Positions 16,059 to 24,537 of a stretch of 64,000 nt of DNA are shown here, piece by piece. Under the pieces are notes generated by a model. That model ran no database searches and had not been told where the DNA came from. It worked only from the letters and a program-made list of their open reading frames with translations. The stretch's first letter is position 1. Each line of letters begins with the position of its first letter. Source of the DNA: Pseudomonas nitroreducens (GTDB lineage Bacteria; Pseudomonadota; Gammaproteobacteria; Pseudomonadales; Pseudomonadaceae); assembly GCF_014204515.1 (NCBI RefSeq), contig NZ_JACHLI010000018.1:1-64000 (forward strand). Direction: 5' to 3'. Made by a program: the position numbers and the translations under genes.

Positions 16059-16461
16059 TCTGTTGGAGGTGGTCGGTATATGATCCGCGTTTGCAGACAT
16101 ATTTAGCGGCGTCAATGATATTGGAAGTGATCCAGAATGTAGTTGTCATGACTACGAGTAGCAGGGTGCAACCGAATAGGATATTGAAGAAAGCGAAGCC
16201 AAAGTTCTGGCTATCCAAGACATTGAAGGAGGTGAGTCTGTCGTATGCGCGTCGCCCACCAGGGAAGCAATGAGGTCGCAAGATCATCAGCCCTATGAAG
16301 TAACATGTCTGCACTAAGACTGCTGCCAGTGCGAAAGCGGATGCTGTGATGCACGCTTGGCGACTGAGCTTTGCGCAGAATGGCTTGACGTCTTCGCGAT
16401 AAATTTCACGTAGACCTAGAACGAAAGCCCGTTTGGATAAACCTCTGGATGCTTCGGTCAT
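16036..16461 (-). CDS. Small membrane protein, one of four AT-rich paralogs
   Basis: A 141-residue protein with hydrophobic segments at about 33-56 and 90-112 and a C-terminal CKRGSYTDHLQQNE after an AKYVCKRG motif. Similar K-x-I/V-C-x-x-G tails occur in the neighbouring genes (SICKHGATQL at 16810-17199). It overlaps the genes on both sides by a few bases, so all four are co-translated. Function is unknown; a multi-subunit envelope complex is possible. Confidence 0.55.
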   Translation of the reverse strand: MTEASRGLSKRAFVLGLREIYREDVKPFCAKLSRQACITASAFALAAVLVQTCYFIGLMILRPHCFPGGRRAYDRLTSFNVLDSQNFGFAFFNILFGCTLLLVVMTTTFWITSNIIDAAKYVCKRGSYTDHLQQNENNAKQ

Positions 16462-16820
16462 TTGAAAAATGCCTTCTGTCTGAGGGAGCAGATGCCCTTG
16501 GTGGTCTGGATTATGGCTCCTCTGGCAAAGAGTCCTGCACAGACCCCAAGTCCCGAGACAAAAATACCCACTAATTCCGTGAGATCCGATACATCGTCGG
16601 ATTTTTGGCTATGAAGCCAGTATGGAATCTCAAGTTCAATTCCTTTGATAGCAAACATGAACCTAAGCGCCAATGCTCCAGCTGAATAGTTAACAAGGCA
16701 AAGCAGATAGATGCTGAACGCCGCAAGCGCTATCCGCTTAATGTGCTTGGTGGCATTCATGCAACGGAAGGAGATATGTTCTTCGTGATGGGTGGGATTC
16801 GCGCAGGGATTATTCGGCAC
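16458..16820 (-). CDS. Small membrane protein, one of four AT-rich paralogs
   Basis: A 120-residue protein if started at the GTG at 16820, which has AAGGAA seven bases upstream and overlaps the preceding stop; an ATG at 16760 lacks a ribosome binding site. Hydrophobic segments lie at about 29-48 and 84-102, and the tail TTKGICSLRQKAFFK resembles the other members. No known domain was seen. Confidence 0.55.
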   Translation of the reverse strand: MPNNPCANPTHHEEHISFRCMNATKHIKRIALAAFSIYLLCLVNYSAGALALRFMFAIKGIELEIPYWLHSQKSDDVSDLTELVGIFVSGLGVCAGLFARGAIIQTTKGICSLRQKAFFK

Positions 16821-17199
16821 TGGCGATTTCCTTTTTCAGTTGTGTAGCTCCGTGCTTGCAAATTGACTTGAAAGAGCTAAATACAATGATTGATCCAAAG
16901 GCGAAAACGGCCAGGAATACCGCGATATAGATAATGCCCGGCAATGCACAGGTAGAATATTGGTACAGGGTTGCCTTGAAGACGTTTGTGGGTGCGGCAC
17001 CACCTGTCAATCTCATCATGGCCTCGTTACCGATCCAGTCGCATCTTCCTGAAGCCAACCCGATGTAGTACGAGCCGAGGTATATCCCAGCGAGAACCCC
17101 GGTGCCCAGCAGGAGCAGGTAAACCCCGACCTTAAATTCGTTGCACAACCAGGGCTTGAGCCCGGCTCGGAGGGTCTGGAGGGTGCAGGGGGTGGCCAT
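16810..17199 (-). CDS. Small membrane protein, first of four AT-rich paralogs
   Basis: A 129-residue protein from the ATG at 17199, with AAGGAA seven bases upstream. Hydrophobic segments at about 23-45 (GVYLLLLGTGVLAGIYLGSYY) and 86-110 (IIYIAVFLAVFAFGSIIVF) surround a loop of about 40 residues, and the tail FSSFKSICKHGATQLKKEIA is basic. As the first gene of the block it marks the operon start; its promoter must lie in 17200-17339. Lower G+C than neighbours suggests separate acquisition. Confidence 0.55.
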   Translation of the reverse strand: MATPCTLQTLRAGLKPWLCNEFKVGVYLLLLGTGVLAGIYLGSYYIGLASGRCDWIGNEAMMRLTGGAAPTNVFKATLYQYSTCALPGIIYIAVFLAVFAFGSIIVFSSFKSICKHGATQLKKEIASAE

Positions 17200-17339
17200 C
17201 TGAAGGTTCCTTGCGATGAGTCCTAAGGAGGTGCAGATTTCGGTGGTTGCCGATCCTACACGCTTCTGCAATTTCCAGCTAATTGTGTGTTTCTTCGCAA
17301 TCTTGGTATCGTGTCAATAAATCACCCATAGGAGGTCGC

Positions 17340-17735
17340 ATGTCCACCCTGGTCGACGACACAACGCCACATCCACCAGCCTTGCACTCATGCTCCTACC
17401 AGCGGGGCACCTACGAGTGTCGAGGGGATGGGTATCTGTGGGATGCAGACACAGACGGGTTCGATCCTGAAGAGAAGGACGATCCATGCCCGTGTTGCAA
17501 TACCCTCGAGTACCTCCGCCAGGCGAAGGACGAGGCTGAGACCACGTCTGAATGGTGGGGGAGTCACGGTCACTGGACTGGCGAAGACCTCTGGCTGAGA
17601 GCATGCGAGATCGCTCGTGAAGCTAATCCCGAGCAAGCCATCGAAGCATTGCGAGCTGTGGGTGAGGTACAGGCCCTGGTGCCTGATGAAAATGGCCCAG
17701 ACGGGGTTTCCATCCGCATCCACAACAAGGGTTAA
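17340..17735 (+). CDS. Hypothetical protein with a Cys-rich segment
   Basis: A 131-residue acidic protein from the ATG at 17340, with AGGAGG four bases upstream. The first part contains CSYQRGTYEC and DDPCPCCNTLEYL, a possible metal-binding cluster. The rest is helical (DLWLRACEIAREANPEQAIEALRAVG). It is followed five bases later by another small gene and then by the first array, so it could share a transcript with the array. Function is unknown. Confidence 0.55.
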   Translation: MSTLVDDTTPHPPALHSCSYQRGTYECRGDGYLWDADTDGFDPEEKDDPCPCCNTLEYLRQAKDEAETTSEWWGSHGHWTGEDLWLRACEIAREANPEQAIEALRAVGEVQALVPDENGPDGVSIRIHNKG

Positions 17736-17739
17736 GGAC

Positions 17740-18003
17740 ATGGCTGCTGTACCAATGGTTGTACCTGAGTGGATCAAGCCAAACGCCAAGGCGGTATGGC
17801 GCTTTCGCCTTACCGGCAAGGGCGGCCAGGAGGTGCCAGTTTCCGCCCAGGTGGTGAAGATCAACGAGAAGACCATCACCATCAAGGTTGCGCGCCAGGT
17901 GAACGGCGTTATCCATGAGGATCGCAAGCTTGTGAGCCCGGAGAGCTTGCTTCCCCGAAGCAGCCTTTGTGCCGCGCTGGGTGAGTTTGCGCGCCCGGCG
18001 TGA
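17740..18003 (+). CDS. Small hypothetical protein immediately upstream of array 1
   Basis: An 87-residue basic, strand-rich protein from the ATG at 17740, preceded by AAGGAC. Tandem strands (VWRFRLTGKGGQEV ... QVVKINEKTITIKVARQVNG) suggest a small beta-barrel. It is the last gene before the hairpin array on the same strand. A long hairpin begins seven bases after its stop (18010-18033), so the gene may be co-transcribed with the array or terminated there. Confidence 0.5.
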   Translation: MAAVPMVVPEWIKPNAKAVWRFRLTGKGGQEVPVSAQVVKINEKTITIKVARQVNGVIHEDRKLVSPESLLPRSSLCAALGEFARPA

Positions 18004-18009
18004 TTTGGC

Positions 18010-18033
18010 TTGCCTTCCTCTTTCGAGGAGGGC
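18010..18033 (+). terminator. Ten-bp hairpin between a small gene and array 1
   Basis: TGCCTTCCTC-TTTC-GAGGAGGGCA forms a 10-bp stem with one G-T pair. No T-run follows, so termination is uncertain. It may instead be a leader structure or the first, atypical unit of the array, since the next hairpin end is 52 bases on. Confidence 0.45.
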
Positions 18034-18071
18034 AGACTCGGCGCCCGAATTCGCCCTCTGAGTCGTTAGCT

Positions 18072-20235
18072 CGGCCGCAAGGTCGCTCAAAGGTTGGGTG
18101 AAATGTTGCAACCCGTGGCTGTTGATCCAGCTGCATACCGGTCAGGTTCCCTGGCCGGTCGTTCTTTCAAAATGCAGCGATTCAACGCACTCCCGGTCAT
18201 GCCGGGAGAGAAATCCATGCCCTGGCCCTGGCCAGCGGTGCTGCCTTAAGGCAGGTACACAGTTCGATTCATGTTCGTCCGGAAGGCCGTGCTTACACCC
18301 ACATTCCCTAGAATGCTCCAAGCACACTTGAACCGTCCCCGTGACGCAGCCATTTAGGCTGATATCCACCACACCTGGTGTTCGAAGAACCCGGCCCCAG
18401 GCCTGGCGCCATCTGCCGGTTAGGCAGGTCAATGAAGCCGTCGGAAATCATTAAGCAAACCAGCCGATCAGGCTGTTCCAAGAGGGAAGGGCAAATTGCC
18501 GGGTTCCCAGCTGCGAAGCGCAGTTCAAAGGGTTACGCGTGCACCGCTACTGCTGAAGAGCAGCTCCATGCCTAGTCTCTAGCTCCATCCGCCCCTGCAT
18601 CCATGCAGCTCAGCGATTGACGCGGACGTTCGCGCTGCCTCAAGGCAGTTCAAGGAATCACAACCCGATGCCCATCCATCCGGCAGCTATGCCGATACTC
18701 GAAGGGTCAGCATTTTCAATGCTTGTCTGCCATCAGGCAGTTACCTGGAAGCCGTCCACTCGACACATCTCTGTGGAAGCTGCCTTAGGCAGTTCAGCGT
18801 AAGCCGTTCAGGAACCCCTTCTGCTGAGCAAGCAGCTCCCCGAAATTCCTTTTCCCCGATGCACCACAGCCACCAGGCTGCTCCGAGATTGATGTTCAAA
18901 TAGCCGTCCCTCTGCCCTAAGGCAGATCATAGATTGCACAACCACGCCTCAGCCCTAAGGCTGGTCAAAGAAGGTGGTGGAAAGTCTTCTCCAAACTGCC
19001 TACAGGCAGTTCAGCGTAGCCGCAGCAGCGCGCTCTGTTCACTGCTCAATGCAGCTCAACGACTTGAGTCTGGATGCCGTAGTCTCTGCCCACGGGCAGC
19101 TCAATGACCGGTCATATTCTCAGATCGACCACTGTCTGAAAGGCAGTTCATAGTAAGACTCAGGGGCAATTGCTGCCAAAAGGCAGGTCAACGTCTGGAG
19201 TACGCCGTGCGGTTTTAGCTGCCGACAGGCAGGTACAAGAATCATCAGAGCCGTCTTGACGAACATGGCCGTAGGGCTGCTCCACGTGGCGGGAAGCGAG
19301 CGACTGAGTTCCACTGCCGGTAGGCAGTTCAAAGTCTTGAAGTGAATGACTTTTGTTGCTGCCTGGAGGCAGTTCAACGCGTGGTTCCGGAGGTCAGCCT
19401 TCCGCTGCAGCAATGCAGCTCCAGGACTGCAGAAATACTGCTGCAAGGGCACTCAATGCAGAGCTCGCCCTGTACTGCCACAAGGCAGCTACGAGTAGAA
19501 ACTGTTAGAGCCCGTGCTGCTTCAAGCAGGTCAATGATGGTGGTCGAGTGCAGGTTTTGATGCTGCCGTAGGGCAGTTCAGAGTCAGACTGCAGAGATGG
19601 AACATTTTCGCTGCATCAATGCAGCTCAATGACTGCAAACGCAACCGGTAGACGATGGTATGCGCCCTGAAGGGCGATCAAGGAAGAGGGTGTTCAGACA
19701 TCTGCTGGCACAAGGCAGTTCCAGGAGCACGCTGACCATTTAATGAGGTTACAGCCTCGAGGCTGATCCAAGATCGACGGAACCAGAACCTCTGCCATCT
19801 AGGCAGCTCAACGACTGAGGGTCAGGGCGGCTAACGCCGCTGGCCGCTTCTCCAAGAAGCTCATCGAATCATCAACCAGATTTAACTGCCTCCAGGCAGC
19901 TCAACGTTTCTGGAAGCGATGCAGAATCATGCTGCAGCAATGCAGCTCAAGGCTGTTCGCCGAAAGCATGTCCTGGCTGCCACGAGGCAGTTGCAAGTAG
20001 CTCCCCTAGAGTCTGACCATGCTGCCATCAGGCTGATCCAAGCAGATCAACTAGCGCCTGAGCATTTCTGCATCTATGCAGTTCAATGAAGCTCCCCGCG
20101 ACGCCGCGATCAGCAGGTGCGGCCGTAAGGCTGCTACCAGTAGCTCTCCACGCGAGCGCAAACAGCACTGCCACCAGGCAGCTCTACGATGCTTGCCGGC
20201 AACGACGTTCATACTGCCAAGAGGCAGCTCAACGA
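18072..20235 (+). CRISPR. Array 1: about 47 degenerate hairpin repeats, roughly 46-nt period
   Basis: Hairpins of 13-15 nt recur with 3' ends at 18085, 18131, 18208, 18254, 18315, 18361, 18427, 18475, 18523 and so on to 20081, 20133, 20181 and 20227. Most steps are 45-48 nt (range 34-77). Stems vary but stay paired: CTGCC/GGCAG most often, also CAGCC/GGCTG, CTGCA/TGCAG, CTGCT/AGCAG, CGGCA/TGCCG, CGCCC/GGGCG and CATTC/GAATG. The basal pair is nearly always C-G. Loops are usually 4-5 nt. Right after the stem comes an 8-nt tail near YTCAANGA (CTCAACGA, TTCAAAGT, GTCAATGA). Type I-F repeats have the same plan: a CTGCC/GGCAG hairpin cut at its 3' foot by Cas6f, then an 8-nt handle. Subtracting hairpin and tail leaves about 24 nt per guide instead of 32. 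Intervening sequences are all different. No identical full repeats exist, so a standard CRISPR finder would miss it. Confidence 0.8.
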
Positions 20236-20255
20236 TGATCGGCGCCTGCCACTGC

Positions 20256-20558
20256 TTAAGTTGCGGAGTCCCCTGGTAGCCAGGCCCTGCGGACGGCCAT
20301 GGCAAAGGCCTGGAGAGTTGATTCCTGGGCCCAAGCGTCTGCGAGGCTGGAGATGGTAGGGGGAGTTGAATCGCATGCCTGAAGCCCTACCAGAACGGCA
20401 AGCTGCAGGGCTTTTTCATCCAGGGGCACATCGGCTGCCAGTTGCAATAGGTACAACGCGGCCAGCGGGCCGCGTGCAAAGTTCTCGACAGGGTTCATTG
20501 TGCAGGAAGCTCCTGCCGCGAAACTGACTGTCGAGAACTGTCCATCCAATAGACTCAT
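20256..20558 (-). CDS. Small hypothetical protein downstream of array 1 (convergent)
   Basis: A 100-residue, alanine- and leucine-rich, mostly helical protein on the minus strand, with AAGGAG five bases before the ATG. No known domain was seen. Its 3' end faces the array, and a CCTGG-TAG-CCAGG hairpin overlaps it (20272-20284). Its 5' leader carries the solitary repeat at 20601-20622, a possible link to Cas6f processing. Confidence 0.55.
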   Translation of the reverse strand: MSLLDGQFSTVSFAAGASCTMNPVENFARGPLAALYLLQLAADVPLDEKALQLAVLVGLQACDSTPPTISSLADAWAQESTLQAFAMAVRRAWLPGDSAT

Positions 20559-20600
20559 TACTGCTCCTTGCCGGTCTGGCCGGCGGCACTATCCGTTAAA

Positions 20601-20622
20601 TCTTTGAGCTGCCTTGAGGCAG
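20601..20622 (-). repeat. Solitary array-type repeat on the opposite strand
   Basis: Read on the minus strand: CTGCC-TCAA-GGCAG followed by CTCAAAGA, an exact match to the commonest array stem plus tail. It lies about 45 bp upstream of the gene ending at 20256, between two minus-strand genes. Cas6f could cut this leader, or the unit could yield one stray guide. Confidence 0.55.
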
Positions 20623-20683
20623 AATAAGGCGTTTGGATGTCATCATCCGCCAACGTTGAACGGCATTGATGCCGGCTCCTGGC

Positions 20684-21289
20684 TCATCGCCAGAGGTTTT
20701 TGACCATCACAGCGCGATCAGGGAGTTGTTGGAAGCCCATCCCCTCGAACAGTCCGATCAGGTTTGCAGTGGCTTTGGGCATGTCACCGTCTAGGTCACG
20801 ATAGTTCATGCTGCGCATCCACTCATCCGAGCGGATGGGGTGGTTCATCTGCATGGGGAAGGCGTTGAGCACTGCAACTTCAGCCTGGTTGCCGTAGAGC
20901 TTCAGGGCGCGGTCGACGATCTTCTTGCCGATCCCCAGGCCACGGTACTTCTCGATGAGCTCCAGGCTCTCCAGGATGATGAGGTTCGGTCGCTCCTGGA
21001 TAAGCGGGCCGAGAAGCGCAGCTACCTGGTCGCTGTACATCTCGCGACCCTCATCAAAGATCAATCCGAACTGCTGGAGCTCGTGAGCCTCGTTGATGAT
21101 CTCGGGCATCTCAAACCCCGACTCCAGGAAGTCGACGTAGAGCATCTTGAACCGGCCGGCGATGACTTCTTGGCCGCCCTCGTCGATGACGAGCTCTCCC
21201 TCGATGTCAGTGATAGCGGAGCAGGGGCTCCCGCTGATGGGCGTGATCGCTTCGTGGCGTAGCGTCATGGGCCCTGTGTGTAGTTCCAT
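20684..21289 (-). CDS. GNAT-family acetyltransferase
   Basis: A 201-residue protein. The GNAT core is visible late in the chain: LIILESLELIEKYRGLGIGKKIVDRALKLY contains the acetyl-CoA-binding Q/RxxGxG/A loop (KYRGLGIGKK, about residues 114-123), followed by the expected helix. The N-terminal half is acidic and family-specific. The acceptor substrate cannot be predicted. It lies between array 1 and cascade operon 1, transcribed away from the operon, with a 443-bp regulatory gap before it. Confidence 0.75.
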   Translation of the reverse strand: MELHTGPMTLRHEAITPISGSPCSAITDIEGELVIDEGGQEVIAGRFKMLYVDFLESGFEMPEIINEAHELQQFGLIFDEGREMYSDQVAALLGPLIQERPNLIILESLELIEKYRGLGIGKKIVDRALKLYGNQAEVAVLNAFPMQMNHPIRSDEWMRSMNYRDLDGDMPKATANLIGLFEGMGFQQLPDRAVMVKNLWR

Positions 21290-21732
21290 CCTAGGATTCC
21301 TGTGATGCGTGTGACGATTGCTGTCTGTTAGCGACCTTCAGGTCGTGGGTGCTGGCCGATGCCCAGCGGAACGATATTCGGCGCTTAATGCCTGACCTCG
21401 CTCGACGGTGCTCGCTCGGGCCCACAGAACATGTCTGCTTCATAATTTAGCGACCGCAGGGCATAGGAACGGTCGATCATGAACCTTGACGAGCATGACT
21501 CATGAGATGTGCAGAATATCTGGGAAATTGCACGCTCCGCAACCAAAAATTAGTGGCCTGTTGCCACGGCGGAAGGGCTTCTAACCTACTGATTATGCGG
21601 AATTTGCTGTTCACCAGAGAGCAGGCAAACTCTTAGGCACCAAAAAATGTAGAAACCCGCTGCTGGCCTCTTGCGCCTTCTGCAATTGTCTATATATTGA
21701 CGCTCTGCCAAATTAGCCCCGAGACCTCATCG
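21290..21732. other. 443-bp intergenic region between the GNAT gene and cascade operon 1
   Basis: No gene was seen. It contains a hairpin CGACC-TGAA-GGTCG followed on the minus strand by CTAACAGA (21345-21324) in the GNAT leader; an inverted-repeat element at 21514-21530 (GAATA, seven bases, AATTG); and GTGGC-AACAG-GCCAC followed by TAATTTTT on the minus strand (21567-21545), which resembles a terminator. The operator and promoter of the cascade operon lie at 21671-21699. The minus-strand CTAACAGA resembles the canonical I-F handle CTAAGAAA, but a single match is weak evidence. Confidence 0.5.
21671..21699 (+). promoter_or_regulatory. Cascade operon 1 promoter with 17-bp inverted-repeat operator
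   Basis: CAATT-GTCTATA-TATTG (21683-21699) is a 5-7-5 inverted repeat. TTGCGC (21671-21676), 16 bp and TATATT (21693-21698) form a likely promoter whose -10 box lies in the right half of the repeat. Cascade operon 2 has the same layout (35361-35389). Confidence 0.65.
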
Positions 21733-24537
21733 ATGTCTTCGTACACTACACCCTGGCTTTTCGCAGACCACGAAGGTGGCTACGAGAAGCAACTGAAGGC
21801 CCAGCGCTATGCGCTGTACGTCCAGCAGCCTGAATCCGACTACCCCAGGGTGCTTCAGTACCTCCTGGGTGTGGCCTTCGCCCCGAAGTTCTCGGCTTCT
21901 GTCCTGGCCAACCTCCCCAAGGCATTGGAAGAGCGCGGTATTCTGCAGATCGAGGACAACAAGGATTGCGAAGCGTCCTGGGTTGTCTTCAATGAGCTCT
22001 ACGAGAAGGCGATGATCGGGGCTCCCGTAGTGCCCGGCGTAGCCAGTGCGATGGAGTTTCTCCATCGCGGCGTGCGTTTCCTGGCCACCCACATCGACAA
22101 GTCGTCTGAGCTGCCTCAAAGCTCGACGGCGCGCGATGGCTTCCTCAAGGGCCTGGGCAAGTCGCTCAAGACTCAGTTCCCGGAGTACGAGTCCAAGGAC
22201 TCGCGCATTCTGGTGATCAACGCCCTGGGCAACGAAGATCTGCCGCTCGGTGTGACCATGACCACGGAAGAGCAGGCCGCCCTGGGCATCGTTTGTTCCT
22301 CCGAGCGCCCCCTTGTTACGTCCGTAGGCGATGCCAAGAACGGCCCGGCGCAGAACTTTTTCATGATCAACTTCGGTGTCGACCGCCGCGTCCCCTACAA
22401 CATGCTCCGCGTGTTCATGGACGAGCGAAACGACATCATCGGCAAGATGCTGGGCCTGGATCACACTCCTTCGGAGGGAGAGATGCGCCTGTGGTTGGGC
22501 CAGAAAGAGGGCGTGAAGCCCTTCCTGGCTGCCCTCTACTTCGGCGTGATCCACATGATCGACGGGCGCTTCGAGGCCGAGGTTCTGCTCACCAAGGAGC
22601 TGGCGGAGTCCAAGATACAGCTGCCCAAGGCGTCCCTGTTCAACAACCCTGTCGGGACTGGCCTGAACCATGTTCGTCTCCCCGTCGCAGACGGCTATCA
22701 CCATGCCACGCCGATCAACAATGCGGGCCTGGTGCGTGACGTCCACAACTCCTACTACCTGAGCATTCTCAAAGACGATCCCTTTGAGTGGCGCCGGCAG
22801 CACACCACGGTCTCTGTGGGTGGCTCCAAGCCGCAGAACAGCGGCACGTTCTTCACTTCCATTGTCGGCAACGGCAAGGTCAAGGCTTTCCAGGCTCTTC
22901 TGCCGCAGCAGCATTCGCCGGGTAGCCAGGTGCGTGATCGCCTGAAGGCTGAGCGGACTCTGTACTGGGTTACGCGGGACAGAGCCTTGCGTGTCTGCCA
23001 CCGTCCCCGTTTCGAAAACGATGCAGATGCGCTTGCGCCGCTGTACCCACCGGCCGCCGAGTTGCTCGGGGCACGGCTCGATGATCTCGTTAAACATGCT
23101 CTGGCGCACCTGGCCCGTGCCAGCGTGACCGTTAACAAGATGATCGACCAGGGCGAAATCACCATGACCGAGATTCTCGGCGGTGACCGACTGTCGAAGT
23201 TCGCCCTCGCCGAGCGGGAGATTCTGCTGGGTTGTGCCACTCAGGCCTCCCTGGATGGTTATGCCCATTTCCTGCAGCTCGAACTCTATGAGTTCTGCAA
23301 CCTGACTCGTTCTGAGCGGGGATACATCTCTCGCCGCCTGCGCGAGTCGCTGTACAAGTTCGCGGGAGAACCGGCGGAGAAGTTGGAGCCGAGCCTCCCA
23401 AAGGCCCTGAACACCTTCGCGGAAACCAACCAGCTCTTCCTGAGCATCCCTTTCAGCTATTCGGCGGCCAACATCCGGCCGAACGACATGATTGCCGGTA
23501 TGCCTTCGATGTCGGCCGTGGGCGGGATGGTGCACAACATCCAGCGTGTCATTCGTGACTACTTTGGCTGGAACACCTTCAAGACCGGTGCGTTCAGCCT
23601 GGTGTACTTCAGCCTCGACCGCGACAAAGGTACGCCGCGCCGGCCACCACAGGAACCGGCAGGTGGCCTCATGACGATGCCGTCGCTGATGGACATTCGT
23701 CGTGCCCACGGTAAAGCGGCCATCACCATCTGCATTACCTTTGAAGATGAGTCGGAGCGCCAGGCTTTCGACGAACTTCTGGCGTCCGAGATCGGTACGC
23801 TTCAGATCAATCAGGCTCTGAGTTCGTCCCTCCGATTTGCCGGTGGCTCGGTGTTCCTTGGTTTGCCGGGTGAGCACTATGACCAGCCGTTGGATCTGGC
23901 TGTGTCGAGTGACTGGATGGACATCCTGCGCAGCTATGCTCGGGCTTACCCGACCCAAGGCCTGTTGATCGAGGACATGAGCCAGGAGCTCGGTCAGAAA
24001 GCCAGGTCTGAAGACACGACGGTGCTCAAGGCCATGACGGCAATGATCTACCAGAGCGCTCTCCTGCGCCCCTGGACAAGCCCCAACGTGCCCGATCTTG
24101 ATGAACCGCTGGCTGTGCAGCCGACATTCGACATCGTGAAGGCTGAAGGTGTGGAGCCCAATCGCCACAAGTTCCAGCAGGTAGATTCCGGGGACATCGG
24201 CCTGGGCGAGTACGTTCTTGCCGAAGAGGTCAACGAGATCCCTGCCTATTTGACCGAGAGCTACCAGGGCTTACTGCTGCCGGCGGTCGTAGGTTTCCAT
24301 GGGGTGTGCTCCCCGCGCGGGGGGCAGCACTTTGTTGAGCCGGCGCTGTCGGTGATCCGTGCAGTCAACCTGGACACCATCCGCGACAGCGTGACCCTGT
24401 ACCAGCAAGACTGGCGCCGTTCGTTCTGGGCTTACGAGCACGTTCCGGAACACTACCTGTATCGAGTCACTGGCTATCAGCACGCGCTCCCGATGTCGGC
24501 GCCGGCACTGCTTACCGAGGATGCACAATATGTTTGA
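21733..24537 (+). CDS. cas8f-cas5f: Cas8f-Cas5f fusion protein (Csy1-Csy2 type), cascade 1
   Basis: A 934-residue protein from the ATG at 21733 (an in-frame TTG lies at 21697 inside the operator). Residues 1-560 are Cas8f-like: a GGSKPQN motif near 363 matches the conserved GGxxPQN of Csy1. From about residue 565 the chain is Cas5f-like: MIAGMPSMSAVGGMVHNIQR corresponds to Csy2's GFPSPGAFTGFVHALQRR, and LRFAGGSVFLG to its RLAGGSIL. The separate cas8f and cas5f genes of operon 2 align end to end with the two halves. These subunits bind the crRNA 5' handle and recognise the PAM. A Cas8f-Cas5f fusion is known from Tn7-associated I-F3 systems, but no Tn7 genes are present here. Confidence 0.85.
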   Translation: MSSYTTPWLFADHEGGYEKQLKAQRYALYVQQPESDYPRVLQYLLGVAFAPKFSASVLANLPKALEERGILQIEDNKDCEASWVVFNELYEKAMIGAPVVPGVASAMEFLHRGVRFLATHIDKSSELPQSSTARDGFLKGLGKSLKTQFPEYESKDSRILVINALGNEDLPLGVTMTTEEQAALGIVCSSERPLVTSVGDAKNGPAQNFFMINFGVDRRVPYNMLRVFMDERNDIIGKMLGLDHTPSEGEMRLWLGQKEGVKPFLAALYFGVIHMIDGRFEAEVLLTKELAESKIQLPKASLFNNPVGTGLNHVRLPVADGYHHATPINNAGLVRDVHNSYYLSILKDDPFEWRRQHTTVSVGGSKPQNSGTFFTSIVGNGKVKAFQALLPQQHSPGSQVRDRLKAERTLYWVTRDRALRVCHRPRFENDADALAPLYPPAAELLGARLDDLVKHALAHLARASVTVNKMIDQGEITMTEILGGDRLSKFALAEREILLGCATQASLDGYAHFLQLELYEFCNLTRSERGYISRRLRESLYKFAGEPAEKLEPSLPKALNTFAETNQLFLSIPFSYSAANIRPNDMIAGMPSMSAVGGMVHNIQRVIRDYFGWNTFKTGAFSLVYFSLDRDKGTPRRPPQEPAGGLMTMPSLMDIRRAHGKAAITICITFEDESERQAFDELLASEIGTLQINQALSSSLRFAGGSVFLGLPGEHYDQPLDLAVSSDWMDILRSYARAYPTQGLLIEDMSQELGQKARSEDTTVLKAMTAMIYQSALLRPWTSPNVPDLDEPLAVQPTFDIVKAEGVEPNRHKFQQVDSGDIGLGEYVLAEEVNEIPAYLTESYQGLLLPAVVGFHGVCSPRGGQHFVEPALSVIRAVNLDTIRDSVTLYQQDWRRSFWAYEHVPEHYLYRVTGYQHALPMSAPALLTEDAQYV

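Noticed and set aside
18010..20240. Reading array 1 as a field of REP/BIME or attC-type repeats
   Set aside because: REP elements keep sequence and lack an 8-nt conserved tail, attC sites are longer and tied to cassettes; here the structure, tail and spacing match I-F units next to cas genes.
21727..24168. 813-residue minus-strand open frame opposite cas8f-cas5f
   Set aside because: A shadow of the plus-strand gene: composition rich in Arg, His and Gln, no ribosome binding site, no motif.
21733..24537. Tn7-like I-F3 transposition system suggested by the Cas8f-Cas5f fusion
   Set aside because: No tnsA, tnsB, tnsC or tniQ genes are present, and a Cas3 nuclease-helicase, absent from I-F3, is.
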